NCBI RefSeq assembly: GCF_900176535.1
Contig: NZ_FWXT01000005.1
Coordinates: forward strand, 124,001-188,000
Reading direction: 5' to 3'
Length of the DNA stretch: 64,000 nt
Source of the DNA: Pedobacter africanus
GTDB lineage: Bacteria > Bacteroidota > Bacteroidia > Sphingobacteriales > Sphingobacteriaceae
The notes beneath the pieces are model-generated. The model was given only the letters and a program-made list of their open reading frames with translations, ran no database searches and had not been told where the DNA came from. Position numbers and translations under genes: made by a program. Shown here in pieces: positions 35,252 through 44,403 of this stretch; the stretch's first letter is position 1; every line of letters starts with the position of its first letter.

Positions 35252-35367
35252 ATTTAATATTAAGAAATCAAAATCTCCTAATGAAATGTTTTTAAATGAT
35301 TTACTTTTGTGCTAAAAAGTATCACTGGATTTATTGATATCTAAATATAACAATTTTTATACCCCTA

Positions 35368-36186
35368 TTAATTTCCAAGCCGCCGCGTTAACAGCTCGGT
35401 AGGCGCATAGCCAAATTGTTTTTTAAATGCAAACGAAAAATGGGATAGGTTTTCAAAACCTACTTCGTAGCATACGTCTAAAGGTCTTTTTTTCTTTTCT
35501 GTAAGCTGGTAATGGGCCAGCTGCAGTCGCTTTTGCGTTAACCAGCGCTGTGGTGTCATGGCAAAGGCTTTCTTAAAATCCCGTTTAAAAGTAGTAAGGC
35601 TTCTCCCGGTAAGATAACCAAACTTCTCCATGGGCAGATTAAACATAAAATTCTTTTCCATGTAATCGCTAAGGTTAATCTTTCCTGGCGCTTCAAAATT
35701 GCCAAGTACATGATCAACACCCCTGTCCAATGTCCTGAGGATGCTTATGGCTTCCGTAATCTTAATGGCAGCAATATCTTCCGGAATATCTTTCATGTCA
35801 AAATATGGAATGAGCGAGGCCAGGCAGCTTTCCAGCAAAGGATGATTACTGAAACTATAGATTCCCGGGGGCTTAAGCCGCCCGGAATCTATAGTTTTAT
35901 TGGCATAAAAATCCTTCAGTCTTTCCGTAGACAGGTGCATCACCACCGTTTTATGCGGCTGGCCGTCCTTAGGATAGTTGATAATGGTAGCCAGCTGATT
36001 TCTTGGGATCAGGAAAATATCACCCTTACCAAAAACATAGGTCGCAGCCGCCTGCACAATTCTGGTTTCGCCCGAAAGGAACCACACCAGCATATGTTGG
36101 TCAAACATAATATCAGACTTGAAAAATTTATCCTCATAACAGGAAAGCTTGATGTCTTCAGTTATATACTTTGCTAAATATTCCAT
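35368..36186 (-). CDS. AraC-family transcriptional regulator containing a 46-bp palindrome
   Basis: A 272-residue regulator. The N-terminal cupin-like domain has VWFLSGETRIVQAAATYVFG and IFLIPRNQLATIINYP. The C-terminal double HTH has YLTGRSLTTFKRDFKKAFAM and DVCYEVGFENLSHFSFAFKK followed by QFGYAPTEL. Between them, about residues 97-112 (KTIDSGRLKPPGIYSF) are encoded by a near-perfect 46-bp palindrome at 35852-35897. The SDR stop overlaps its start by 13 bases, so the two are co-expressed. Confidence 0.92.
   Translation of the reverse strand: MEYLAKYITEDIKLSCYEDKFFKSDIMFDQHMLVWFLSGETRIVQAAATYVFGKGDIFLIPRNQLATIINYPKDGQPHKTVVMHLSTERLKDFYANKTIDSGRLKPPGIYSFSNHPLLESCLASLIPYFDMKDIPEDIAAIKITEAISILRTLDRGVDHVLGNFEAPGKINLSDYMEKNFMFNLPMEKFGYLTGRSLTTFKRDFKKAFAMTPQRWLTQKRLQLAHYQLTEKKKRPLDVCYEVGFENLSHFSFAFKKQFGYAPTELLTRRLGN
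35852..35897. repeat. 46-bp near-perfect palindrome inside a coding sequence
   Basis: The outer 14 bp of each arm, AAACTATAGATTCC (35852-35865) and GGAATCTATAGTTT (35884-35897), match perfectly, the centre GGCTTAAGCC (35870-35879) is itself palindromic, and only two of 23 positions in the arms mismatch. It encodes the inter-domain linker of the AraC protein and reads nearly the same peptide from either strand. Confidence 0.9.
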
Positions 36187-37166
36187 TGTATGCCTGTTAA
36201 TTTTTCACTTAGTTCCCATAACCGCTTTGCATCGCTTTCATCGAGGGAATATAGCTTTACCCCATTCGAAGCAGCCGATTCAGGTGCTAATTTAGCAATA
36301 TCTGCATCTTCACAATACACCCCGCCAATATTGTTTAATAAAGGGCTGGTTGCACACCAAACTGTCGTGGCAGCACCTTGCGGAATTGTTTTTAATGAAG
36401 CAGCCATCTCAGGCAGTAAATTACCCGCGGCATCTACGAAACCCATTTTTTGAAACAGTTCCAGCGGTGCCTCTCTTCCCAATTCTGTACCGCCAATAGA
36501 ACCAGGATGTACCGAATATGCTCTTACCTGAGCGGAATGGCCACGATTGTCTAACTCCATTGAAAAAAGGTTAACAGCTGTTTTGGATTGCCCGTAACCT
36601 TGTAATGTGTCGTATTCCCTACGCAGAAAATTAGGATCATCAAAATTGAAATGGGCAAATTGATGACCCTGCGAAGAAACATTAACTACCCTGGCACCAT
36701 TTGCTTTTTTAAGGGCGGGCCACAATTTAGCGGTAAGCTGGAACTGTGCTAAATAATTGGTGGCCAATTGTGATTCTATGCCACGGCTGTCTCTGCGTAG
36801 CGGCACCCACATAATACCCGCATTGTTGATCAACAGATCTAATGATCTTCCTGAAGCAAGAAACCTTTCTGCAAATGCATCAATTGATGCCGGTAACATC
36901 AGGTCCATTTCCGCGATCTCCACATCTGCAGTGCCCTGCAAGTTTTTGCGTGCCTTCTCCATATCCCTTGCAGGCACGATAACCGTTGCGCCCGCTGCCG
37001 CTAAAGTTCGGGCAGTTTCCAATCCAATACCGGTATTACCTCCGGTTACAATAGCTGTTTTACCATTAAGGTGAATACCATTAATTACTTCAGCAGTGGT
37101 TGATTTGGCATTAAACCCCGATCCTAGCGGACTTTGCAATGCTCCCTGGTTGTTGTTCTGTATCAT
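36174..37166 (-). CDS. Short-chain dehydrogenase/reductase
   Basis: An SDR of 330 residues, started at MIQNNNQGALQSPLGSGF. The cofactor motif TGGNTGIG, the NNAGIM motif and the catalytic Y-x-x-x-K (YGQSK) are present, with VNVSSQGH supplying the catalytic serine. The long C-terminal part resembles retinol-dehydrogenase/WW-oxidoreductase-like members. The substrate is unknown. The AraC regulator follows with overlap and may control it. Confidence 0.92.
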   Translation of the reverse strand: MIQNNNQGALQSPLGSGFNAKSTTAEVINGIHLNGKTAIVTGGNTGIGLETARTLAAAGATVIVPARDMEKARKNLQGTADVEIAEMDLMLPASIDAFAERFLASGRSLDLLINNAGIMWVPLRRDSRGIESQLATNYLAQFQLTAKLWPALKKANGARVVNVSSQGHQFAHFNFDDPNFLRREYDTLQGYGQSKTAVNLFSMELDNRGHSAQVRAYSVHPGSIGGTELGREAPLELFQKMGFVDAAGNLLPEMAASLKTIPQGAATTVWCATSPLLNNIGGVYCEDADIAKLAPESAASNGVKLYSLDESDAKRLWELSEKLTGIQWNI

Positions 37167-37264
37167 TTTATTTCTTTTTGTTGATACAAAATTAGGGCGC
37201 ATAATTTTACCTGGCTTTGTTCAGAAGACCGAATTCACTTTGTTTAAAAGGCCAGAAATCACCC

Positions 37265-38329
37265 TTATCTGTTCACTTTTAATAAACTACCGGCCATATC
37301 CTCCCATCGGTACAGCTGAAAGGTCTTATCATCGCTCATGGCTACAAAAATGCCATGTTTAAAATCTGCATTAAGCGGTTTGGAATAAATGTCAGAACCA
37401 TCACTCTGATTGGTTGATGTCTTAATAGCGCAGATCAACTGGTGATCGTCGGCGTTTTTAACACCTTCCCTGCTGTATACTTTAAATTCGTTGGCACTCT
37501 GATCAGATACCAGAATGTAACCGGTAGTAGGAGTGGTTTTATAGATGCTAATGCCCTCATTATCCTCTTTAAAGCCTTCTCTCGCAAATATCGCAAGCTC
37601 CTTGTTCCCTTTTGATGGATCTGCATAATACTTACGCACCCCAAACTGCTCATCGGAATAATAAATATACCCAAGCTCATTGTCAACCGCTATGGATTCT
37701 ATTTCCTTTTTGCCGCTATAATTCCCAAATTTCCTTTTCAGGCTGGCTTTAATTTTTCCGGTGCCATCATCTTCAAGCAGGTACTGCCACAAATAAGTGC
37801 CGTCGGTTGGTCCGGTTTTTCTCCCGGGGATTGCATAAATCCTGCCTTGAGAATCTGTATACATAGCTATGCCCATCAGGTCCCTGTACATAGGCTGTGT
37901 TTCACCCTCATATACCGGTATTCCGCCATTGTCTATCGCTTTCATATCCGGCAACGAATAAATGCGGAGCTTATGGGTCATCCTTTCGGTGGTTACAACA
38001 ATGTCTGTTTTTCGACCTCCAAGCATTAACCCATAAGCTACATCTACGTTGTTTGGTCTTTTAAGGCCGGTTATGGTCTTGCCTTTTACGATTTTTCCTT
38101 TCAAATCAAACACATACAAGCCGCCATTCTCATCTTTATCTGTACCAATGATCAGCGAGCGGGAAGCATCTTCAGGATTAACCCATATGGCCGGGTCATC
38201 TGTATCAAACTGTACAGGCTCGGTAACATAGAGCGGCTTAACCGCAGTTGTATTGTTTGGTTGTGGTGTGCAGCCCGCACTTACCAGGGTAAGCAGGCTC
38301 AAAAAAAATATGGTATTGGATTTATTCAT
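37265..38329 (-). CDS. Beta-propeller phytase, lipoprotein
   Basis: A 354-residue lipoprotein (lipobox LVSAGC) of the 3-phytase/beta-propeller phytase family, which releases phosphate from inositol hexakisphosphate with calcium. Family phrases are FDTDDPAIWVNPEDASRSLI, GTDKDENGGLYVFDLKGK, GLKRPNNVDVAYG, and QGRIYAIPGRKTGPTDGTYL, with KEIESIAVDNELGYIYYSDE. The calcium and phosphate-binding acidic and basic residues seem intact. It is the last gene of a three-gene operon with a beta-helix lipoprotein and a TonB receptor. Confidence 0.94.
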   Translation of the reverse strand: MNKSNTIFFLSLLTLVSAGCTPQPNNTTAVKPLYVTEPVQFDTDDPAIWVNPEDASRSLIIGTDKDENGGLYVFDLKGKIVKGKTITGLKRPNNVDVAYGLMLGGRKTDIVVTTERMTHKLRIYSLPDMKAIDNGGIPVYEGETQPMYRDLMGIAMYTDSQGRIYAIPGRKTGPTDGTYLWQYLLEDDGTGKIKASLKRKFGNYSGKKEIESIAVDNELGYIYYSDEQFGVRKYYADPSKGNKELAIFAREGFKEDNEGISIYKTTPTTGYILVSDQSANEFKVYSREGVKNADDHQLICAIKTSTNQSDGSDIYSKPLNADFKHGIFVAMSDDKTFQLYRWEDMAGSLLKVNR

Positions 38330-38353
38330 CAGTAAAGTAGTAAGATATAAAAA

Positions 38354-39607
38354 TTAGTTTGCGCCAAAGGCACCAATATAGGTTGAGGGCTCCGGCGATT
38401 GGTACAAAACTCCATTCAATGTAATACCAGCCGCGTGGTGGCGGGTAAAGCCAGTTCTGCCTTTATTTAATGCCGGAGAGCCGGCCAGCAAATGAAAATC
38501 CCAGGATGTATTAAAATCGGGGCTGTTGACATTGTTATCCAGCGGATAGTTTACAAACTTCGGATCATTAGCTCCCGCAGCAGTACCAATAATGTCATTG
38601 CTGCCTGCTACAATTTCGTTGTTTGGCTGAAACTGATTAACGGTAACCTGGTCATAGCCATAGTACAGGTTGTTACCAAAAAGAGACCTGCTGTCTTCAG
38701 GTGCTTTTGTGTCTCTTTTAATGCCAAAGCGGGTATTCGCAAACAGGTTATTAAATATACTCACTCTAACCGTAGCTTCTACCCAGATGGAGCCACCTTT
38801 GGCAGTAGGTCTGCGCCATCCGGTATTGATCAGCGTATTGTTATAGGCAACTACGTAGGTCTGCGGGCTTTTGTCGCCACTATTGGATAATTTTAGCGCA
38901 TTGGTGTTGGTGCTGTAAACCAGATTATAGGCTACATCTGCAAGGCAGCCTGACTTTAAGTTAATGGCCTCACCGCCCGTTACACCCGTAGTATAAAACC
39001 GGTTATTGGCAAAAATGATCTTCCCGCCTTCAATATATGTACAGTCTTCCTGAAGGTTTCTAAAAATACTGTTTGTTACCACCAGTTTACCGTTTACATT
39101 GGCAAACCAAAGAGCGGGCAGGTTTTCTCCGGCCTTTCCCTTGTATAGCTTTTGTTTTACCGAAGTAGAGGCATCTGAAGTTGTTGCGCCTGCATATTCA
39201 ACGATGGTGTAGTTCAACAACAGTTCGGCACAGCTTGGGGCAGCCAAAATCCCGCCCCATAAACGCCCGAACTTATTTTCCGGTGTCCGTAAGGCTTCCT
39301 CAACGGTAAATTTAATCGGAAATGCCTGGCTGCCTTCAGCGTACAGGTTACCCCTAACAATAATCTCAGGTTTTGTTGCTGCATCCATAATTACGGTTAC
39401 ACCTTCTTCAATCACGAGCGACTGCCCTTCAGGGATAATGATGTCGCCGGTGATGCGCTGCACGCTTCCTCTTTTCCATATTCCCGAAACCTCCCCTATG
39501 GCCGATCCGTTTCCTGTGTCCGGATCTACATCAATGTTGGCCTTCTCACAGCCCGCAAATACGCCCGTAAACAGGGCCAGGCACATCATAAGTTGTTTTG
39601 CTTTCAT
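38354..39607 (-). CDS. Parallel beta-helix lipoprotein (phytase operon)
   Basis: A 417-residue lipoprotein (lipobox LFTGVFAGC). After an acidic linker it reads GIWKRGSVQRITGDIIIPEG and QSLVIEEGVTVIMDAATKPE, then beta-helix turns such as LWFANVNGKLVVTNSIFRN and DVAYNLVYSTNTNALKLSN. No enzymatic motif is recognised. A paralogue of similar design (44611-45945) also sits next to a TonB receptor, so both probably serve as surface partners of their receptors, a role SusD plays elsewhere. It starts 29 bases after the receptor gene. Confidence 0.82.
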   Translation of the reverse strand: MKAKQLMMCLALFTGVFAGCEKANIDVDPDTGNGSAIGEVSGIWKRGSVQRITGDIIIPEGQSLVIEEGVTVIMDAATKPEIIVRGNLYAEGSQAFPIKFTVEEALRTPENKFGRLWGGILAAPSCAELLLNYTIVEYAGATTSDASTSVKQKLYKGKAGENLPALWFANVNGKLVVTNSIFRNLQEDCTYIEGGKIIFANNRFYTTGVTGGEAINLKSGCLADVAYNLVYSTNTNALKLSNSGDKSPQTYVVAYNNTLINTGWRRPTAKGGSIWVEATVRVSIFNNLFANTRFGIKRDTKAPEDSRSLFGNNLYYGYDQVTVNQFQPNNEIVAGSNDIIGTAAGANDPKFVNYPLDNNVNSPDFNTSWDFHLLAGSPALNKGRTGFTRHHAAGITLNGVLYQSPEPSTYIGAFGAN

Positions 39608-39636
39608 ATTTTTTTTAATGATGAATGGTCTAATGG

Positions 39637-42405
39637 TTAAATTTTATAGCGCAAGCCTATTAAATAGGTTTGTTCATAATGGTCGTTACGGATCAGCGTT
39701 TTACCATCAAATTCTGTAGCTATACCTGCATTATTAGGATTTGTACCTTTAATAAATAACTTTAAAGGTGTGTTCAGCAGGTTTCCTCCTTTTATAAAAA
39801 TACTGATGTTGTTTTTGAACCGCTTCTCTGCAGAGAAGTCCATCTGGATGAATCCCTGCTGCCAAAGGTCGTTGTCCAGGAACTGGGAAACGGTATTGAT
39901 ACGGGGGCCGGTGTAAGCGGCTGCCAGCTGAGCATCAAACCCGTTTTTTCCACCTTTGTAAAGCAGGGAAAGATTGGCGATATGTTCAGACTGCCCGTAT
40001 AAGGGACGGCTCTGATCCACAAAAACAGGCTTAAGATCGCCCTGATCATCTCTTACCCTTGAGCTTTTTGGTGTCGTAATCCTGGAATGCGTATAAGTAT
40101 AGTTGGCTTTGATCCCAAACTTATGAATGAACTTAATGTAGTCCACTTCAAGGCCATAATTCCGGGCATTTCCAAAATTCCCCGGTAAATAATAGGTATC
40201 CTGAGGGCGCACCGGGTCTGGCTGAAAGCTATATTCGATAGGGTTCTTTATATTTTTGTAAAAGACACCCACCAGCCACTGGTCATTTCCGTTAGGGAAG
40301 AACTCGTAGCGCAGATCATAGTTATCGGCAGTTGCACGTTTCAAATCGGGGTTTCCCTTTTCTTTATAATCATCCTGGATCAACCCTCCTCCCGGGATGA
40401 GCTCATAAAACCCTGGACGGTTTAACGAACGGAAGTAGGAAGCACGGATTTGCTGCTTCCCTGTAACCCTATACTTCAGGTTTAGACCCGGAAGGTAGTC
40501 GGTATATACCTGCGATCCTACCGGTCGGAGTTCTGCGGCCGGGAAAAGCATGCGGTAACCCTGATCGGTATGTTCTATGCGCAGGCCACCAATCAGCTGC
40601 AGTTTTTCGGTATTTAAAGTCAGCATTCCATATCCAGCACTCATTTTTTCCGAGGCATCATAAGTAAGCGTATTGTCTACCGCTCCCGAAGGGTTTTTGA
40701 TGGTCCAGCTGATCTCAGTATAGTTATTGAAATCCTTTCCATATAAAGCATCGGGATTGCTGGAAGTAAAAATATACTGGTTATAGAAACTGTTTCGCTG
40801 CTTGTCACGGTACAAGCCGCCGGCACTAAAATCTATCTTGGCATTCCCAAAAGCAGTGCTGTAGGTTAGGTCAAGATATCCGGCTTTATCTTCCTCGGTG
40901 TTGCGTTCCCAGCGGCGTGTATAAGCGTCCCCGATTGCAGGGGCAAAGGTGCGGCGGTCTGAAAAATTCTCCCTTACACCCAATATATTGATGTTATTCT
41001 GGTCGGGCGCCTCATTCTTGGCAGATGAATAAACGGCCGACCACTGGACTTTTAATTTTTCAGGGATAAGCTGATGGCTACCCTGCAGGGTGCTGTTATA
41101 AATCTGCTGACCGGTAAAACGGGTACGTGTAGCGTAGTTGAGCTTGGCATTTCCTTTTTCCGGCTCATATCCACTGGTAAAATCTACCGACCTGGAATCC
41201 CGGAGCTGGAAACTACCAAGGTTAACATAGGCATTGTACAGGCTTAATTTGTGGTTTTTATTAAATGTATAATCTAATTTGGCATGGGCACCATAACGGG
41301 TCTGCCGCTCAGAATATTGCCGCTCATCCTTATTCATGATGGCACCGGTTTTATCAGTGGCCACTACCGCCGAGTTGTAAAATGTACTGTTGCTCCCGCG
41401 GTAATTGTTCTGGTAACTTCCGGCAAGCAACACTCCAAGCTTATTATCGAAATATCGATTTCCGATAGAAAGCCCGCCTACTACATTTGGCGCTGGATGT
41501 TTAGCTGTATAATCAACCATTCCTTTTGGGAAATCTGTAACAGTTGCTTTATAGTCCTTTCCGTATATTTCATACGGAGATTTATGGCGGATATCCTCGG
41601 CATTGAAACTCATAAAATCCCTGTCTATGAGTAACTGACTGTATCCGGCAGCCAGATTTGCACTAACCTGCAGCACCTCGGGTGCATCCTTCATAACCAT
41701 ATTGACCACACCGCCAATGGCATCGCCTTCCTGGTTGGGGGTTAGCGTCTTGTACACTTCCAGTCGTTCCAGCAGCTCAGAAGGAAAAATATCCAGAGGT
41801 ACATAACGGTACTTGTTATCCGGGCTTGGAATTTTCACCCCGTTAACCAAAGTATAATTATACCTTTTGTCCATACCCCTTAAAATGGCATACTGACCGT
41901 CTCCGCTGCTGCTCCTCTCAACAGATATTCCTGATATGCGCTGCACAACATTAGCTACCGTAAGATCGGGAGAGACCTCCATTGCCTTGCCCGAAACTAC
42001 ATTGACCAGCTGCAGCGATTTTTGTTCGATACGCCGGGCGGCCTTTTCTGTAGCACCATCATTTTTGCCCGATATGATCACTTCACTCAAGTCGTTGTCT
42101 TTCGCTGCAGAAAGGTAAATCTTAACCATCGGGTTGTCTTCCTTAAGTATCGTGATCTGCTTTGATAAAGTCTTGTACATCACATAAGAAACCTTTAAGG
42201 TAAAACTTCCGGCCGGAGGATGCTTGATTTCAAAAGAACCGTCCAGACCAGTTAAAACCGCCTTGGATGTATGTTCCAGGTACACCGATGCGCCAACCAG
42301 TGCTTCACCGGTTTTCTGGTCATAAACGTAGCCCTTTAAGCTGGTTGCACTTGCAGTAACAACGCTTAACAGCAGGCAAAATAGAACCTGTAAAATTGAC
42401 TTCAT
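39637..42405 (-). CDS. TonB-dependent receptor of the phytase operon
   Basis: A 922-residue outer-membrane receptor. It has a signal peptide, a carboxypeptidase-regulatory domain (LKGYVYDQKTGEALVGASVY), a plug (ISGISVERSSSGDGQYAILR and ALEVYKTLTPNQEGDAIGG-type sequence, seen as LEVYKTLTPNQEGDAIGGVV) and a barrel ending QTYLIGLRYKI. The operon order receptor, beta-helix lipoprotein, phytase suggests import of phytate or its breakdown products, or of phosphate compounds. Upstream are four half-sites of the putative PHO array (42599-42642) and an inverted repeat at 42500-42528. Confidence 0.93.
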   Translation of the reverse strand: MKSILQVLFCLLLSVVTASATSLKGYVYDQKTGEALVGASVYLEHTSKAVLTGLDGSFEIKHPPAGSFTLKVSYVMYKTLSKQITILKEDNPMVKIYLSAAKDNDLSEVIISGKNDGATEKAARRIEQKSLQLVNVVSGKAMEVSPDLTVANVVQRISGISVERSSSGDGQYAILRGMDKRYNYTLVNGVKIPSPDNKYRYVPLDIFPSELLERLEVYKTLTPNQEGDAIGGVVNMVMKDAPEVLQVSANLAAGYSQLLIDRDFMSFNAEDIRHKSPYEIYGKDYKATVTDFPKGMVDYTAKHPAPNVVGGLSIGNRYFDNKLGVLLAGSYQNNYRGSNSTFYNSAVVATDKTGAIMNKDERQYSERQTRYGAHAKLDYTFNKNHKLSLYNAYVNLGSFQLRDSRSVDFTSGYEPEKGNAKLNYATRTRFTGQQIYNSTLQGSHQLIPEKLKVQWSAVYSSAKNEAPDQNNINILGVRENFSDRRTFAPAIGDAYTRRWERNTEEDKAGYLDLTYSTAFGNAKIDFSAGGLYRDKQRNSFYNQYIFTSSNPDALYGKDFNNYTEISWTIKNPSGAVDNTLTYDASEKMSAGYGMLTLNTEKLQLIGGLRIEHTDQGYRMLFPAAELRPVGSQVYTDYLPGLNLKYRVTGKQQIRASYFRSLNRPGFYELIPGGGLIQDDYKEKGNPDLKRATADNYDLRYEFFPNGNDQWLVGVFYKNIKNPIEYSFQPDPVRPQDTYYLPGNFGNARNYGLEVDYIKFIHKFGIKANYTYTHSRITTPKSSRVRDDQGDLKPVFVDQSRPLYGQSEHIANLSLLYKGGKNGFDAQLAAAYTGPRINTVSQFLDNDLWQQGFIQMDFSAEKRFKNNISIFIKGGNLLNTPLKLFIKGTNPNNAGIATEFDGKTLIRNDHYEQTYLIGLRYKI

Positions 42406-42499
42406 TTTCTGAATAATTTGTTTGTGTTTGTTGTTTTTAAACTATGGCCCAAAAGTGCAAAGTGGTACAGGCACATCTAAATTTCCAGCGTGTACAAAA

Positions 42500-42543
42500 T
42501 GTATACAGCGTTACAGCATCTGTATACAAAGCGGATACAGCGT
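42500..42543. promoter_or_regulatory. Inverted and direct repeats upstream of the phytase-operon receptor
   Basis: TGTATACAG (42500-42508) and CTGTATACA (42520-42528) are a perfect 9-bp inverted repeat with an 11-base spacer. ATACAGCGT also occurs as a direct repeat (42503-42511 and 42535-42543), 32 bases apart. They lie 95-140 bases before the receptor start and may be an operator or a leader structure. Confidence 0.55.
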
Positions 42544-42582
42544 GAACATACATTTCATAAACACCTGTATTTTAATAAATTA

Positions 42583-42642
42583 CAAATAACAAAAACCGCC
42601 ATTATCATTCGGTTAGCGTAATGTTAACAAAATATTAAAGGG
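42583..42642 (-). promoter_or_regulatory. Candidate PHO box array 3, phytase operon
   Basis: Four 11-base units from 42599 to 42642, each with TTA in the same place on the plus strand (42602, 42613, 42624, 42635). On the minus strand the half-sites are ATAATGG, CTAACCG, TTAACAT, TTAATAT. A weak -7 (GTTATTTG, 42583-42590) keeps the TTTG and the phase seen in the stronger arrays. The implied leader is about 170 bases. Confidence 0.6.
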
Positions 42643-42650
42643 CATTTTGG

Positions 42651-44234
42651 TTATAGCGCCTGGATAAAAGAACTGAGGTTTTCTCCTTGCGGGATATCCA
42701 GTTTTTTCCTTAACCGGTAGCGCGCTACGCGCAGACTGTCCTGTGAAATGCCAAAGATGATTGCCATATCCTTTGAGCTCAGGTTCATTTTAATCAGGGC
42801 CACCAAACGGAGGTCATTTGCAGTAAGGTCAACGGCATAGTTTTTTAGCTTGTCGAAAAAAGCCTGATGGATCTGTTCAAACATCCCCGAAAATTCTTTC
42901 CAGTGCCTGTCATGATTGATGCTCTGGTTGATCTTTTGAATAATCTGCTGGAGCCGCTTTTTCTGATCTCTCTTGTCATCTTTGATCATATTCAGTATTT
43001 CAGCCTTTAATTCGTCCAGGAACTGGTTGCTTTGTATCACATGCAGCGTATTGCTGGTAAGTTCTTTACTTTTAAGCTCAAGTTCGGCCTTTATCGCATT
43101 TTTCTGCACCTCGTACAGCGATTGGTTTTGCGCATTCAGTTCCTGCTCGTTCCTTAGCTTGAGCCGTTGCCTGCTGATGATACTGACTGCAAGTAAAATC
43201 AGTAGGATAATGATTAATACTGTAGCTATAATGATTAGGTGTGTCGTTTTTTTGTCGATTTCAAATCTTTGGATTGCATCATCCTTTTGCTGTAATTCAA
43301 ACAAGGTCTGCAAAAGTGTAAGCTGCTTGTTATTGTCTTCTGTGAAGATCTTTAAAAAGATGTTCCTGCCCAGCTCACTGTATTGATACGCACTGTCATA
43401 CCTGTTTATTAGGCTGAAGTTTTTTGAAAGGTCCCGATAGGCCGCACTCAGCTGGTACTGGTCGTTCATTTTTAAGGACATGGCCTTTGCCTTTTTGGTA
43501 TAATCAAGTGCTTCCGCATAGCGGCCTGTTTTCCGGTAAACATCACCAATATTGTTTAAGATCTCAATTTGCGCCTGGTCATCAGCATTATGTTCATTTA
43601 ATTTAAATGCAAGCTGGTAATATTTTAATGCGGAATCCATGGGCAGCTTATCTTCATAAATGCTGCCCATGTTCTCATAAATCTTAGCAATACCCCTTTG
43701 ATCTTTACTATTTCGGTATTCGGCCAGTGCCTGCCGCTGGTATTTCATAGCTGAGCTATACCTGCCATTTTTTTCCTGCGTCTGCCCAATTAAACCATAA
43801 CAAGCCGCCATGCCACCGTGGTTGCGTAGTGAGGTGTACACTTGCAGCGCTTCCTGAAATTTACTGAGTGCAATTCCATATTGCTTGCCATAGTAATAGG
43901 CTTCGCCCACCATATTCAGGTTTTTGGCCAGGTTAGGACGGTCATCGCTCTTTTTAAAAATCTCATTGGCCTTGTAGTAGTATTTTACTGCTTGTGAATA
44001 CGCTGCCTGGTAATAAAACAACTTACCCAAGTATTGGTAACACAATGCCGCGGCATTCTGGTTATTTTCCTGCAGGGCCTTATTTAAATCGCGTTTAATT
44101 TTTACAAATGCGGCATTCGGATTGTTCCTGATCAACTGTTCATTTTCGGAAGAGCCAGACAGATCTTTTTGCAGTGCATAAGCCACTGAAAACAAATTGA
44201 TAAGAAATAATATTGCAGCAAATAAAAATCTCAT
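42651..44234 (-). CDS. Membrane TPR protein with C-terminal LuxR-like helix-turn-helix
   Basis: A 527-residue protein: signal peptide, about six TPR units in the periplasm (for example YYGKQYGIALSKFQEALQVY and KNGRYSSAMKYQRQALAEYR), one membrane helix (LIIIATVLIIILLILLAVSI, near 330-350), a coiled coil, and a cytosolic helix-turn-helix (LTANDLRLVALIKMNLSSKD, then IFGISQDSLRVARYRLRKKL). This is the single-protein signalling class found in many Bacteroidota, close to Spy0128-free TPR/LuxR regulators. No kinase domain is present. It lies between the two receptor units, and putative PHO half-sites precede it. Confidence 0.88.
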   Translation of the reverse strand: MRFLFAAILFLINLFSVAYALQKDLSGSSENEQLIRNNPNAAFVKIKRDLNKALQENNQNAAALCYQYLGKLFYYQAAYSQAVKYYYKANEIFKKSDDRPNLAKNLNMVGEAYYYGKQYGIALSKFQEALQVYTSLRNHGGMAACYGLIGQTQEKNGRYSSAMKYQRQALAEYRNSKDQRGIAKIYENMGSIYEDKLPMDSALKYYQLAFKLNEHNADDQAQIEILNNIGDVYRKTGRYAEALDYTKKAKAMSLKMNDQYQLSAAYRDLSKNFSLINRYDSAYQYSELGRNIFLKIFTEDNNKQLTLLQTLFELQQKDDAIQRFEIDKKTTHLIIIATVLIIILLILLAVSIISRQRLKLRNEQELNAQNQSLYEVQKNAIKAELELKSKELTSNTLHVIQSNQFLDELKAEILNMIKDDKRDQKKRLQQIIQKINQSINHDRHWKEFSGMFEQIHQAFFDKLKNYAVDLTANDLRLVALIKMNLSSKDMAIIFGISQDSLRVARYRLRKKLDIPQGENLSSFIQAL

Positions 44235-44266
44235 TCCTGATTCTTTACCCTTATGGATTAAAATCT

Positions 44267-44304
44267 TAAAGGTATAAGCCCAATGTTAAGTAGAGGTTAA
44301 AATT
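44267..44304 (-). promoter_or_regulatory. Candidate PHO box array 4, proximal promoter of TPR regulator
   Basis: Two exact 11-base units (44283-44304; TTA at 44286 and 44297 on the plus strand), read on the minus strand as TTAACCT and TTAACAT. A -7-like TACCTTTA (44267-44274) stands in the same phase as in the other arrays. The leader would be about 27 bases. Confidence 0.5.
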
Positions 44305-44403
44305 ATTTAAGCTGTTATAAAACAAAAAGCCACGACATCCATCGGGGCTCTTTGTTATCAACTAAACCTAAACTTTATAAATACTAACCAAATATTTATG
44401 CCA

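Noticed and set aside
35710..36177. 155-residue plus-strand frame opposite the AraC gene
   Set aside because: It is antisense to conserved AraC-domain coding sequence; the similar peptide on both strands comes from the palindrome.
44323..44357. Hairpin taken as a second terminator or transposon end
   Set aside because: It resembles a minus-strand terminator, but no gene ends there and no matching inverted repeat was found nearby; left as a note in the intergenic entry.
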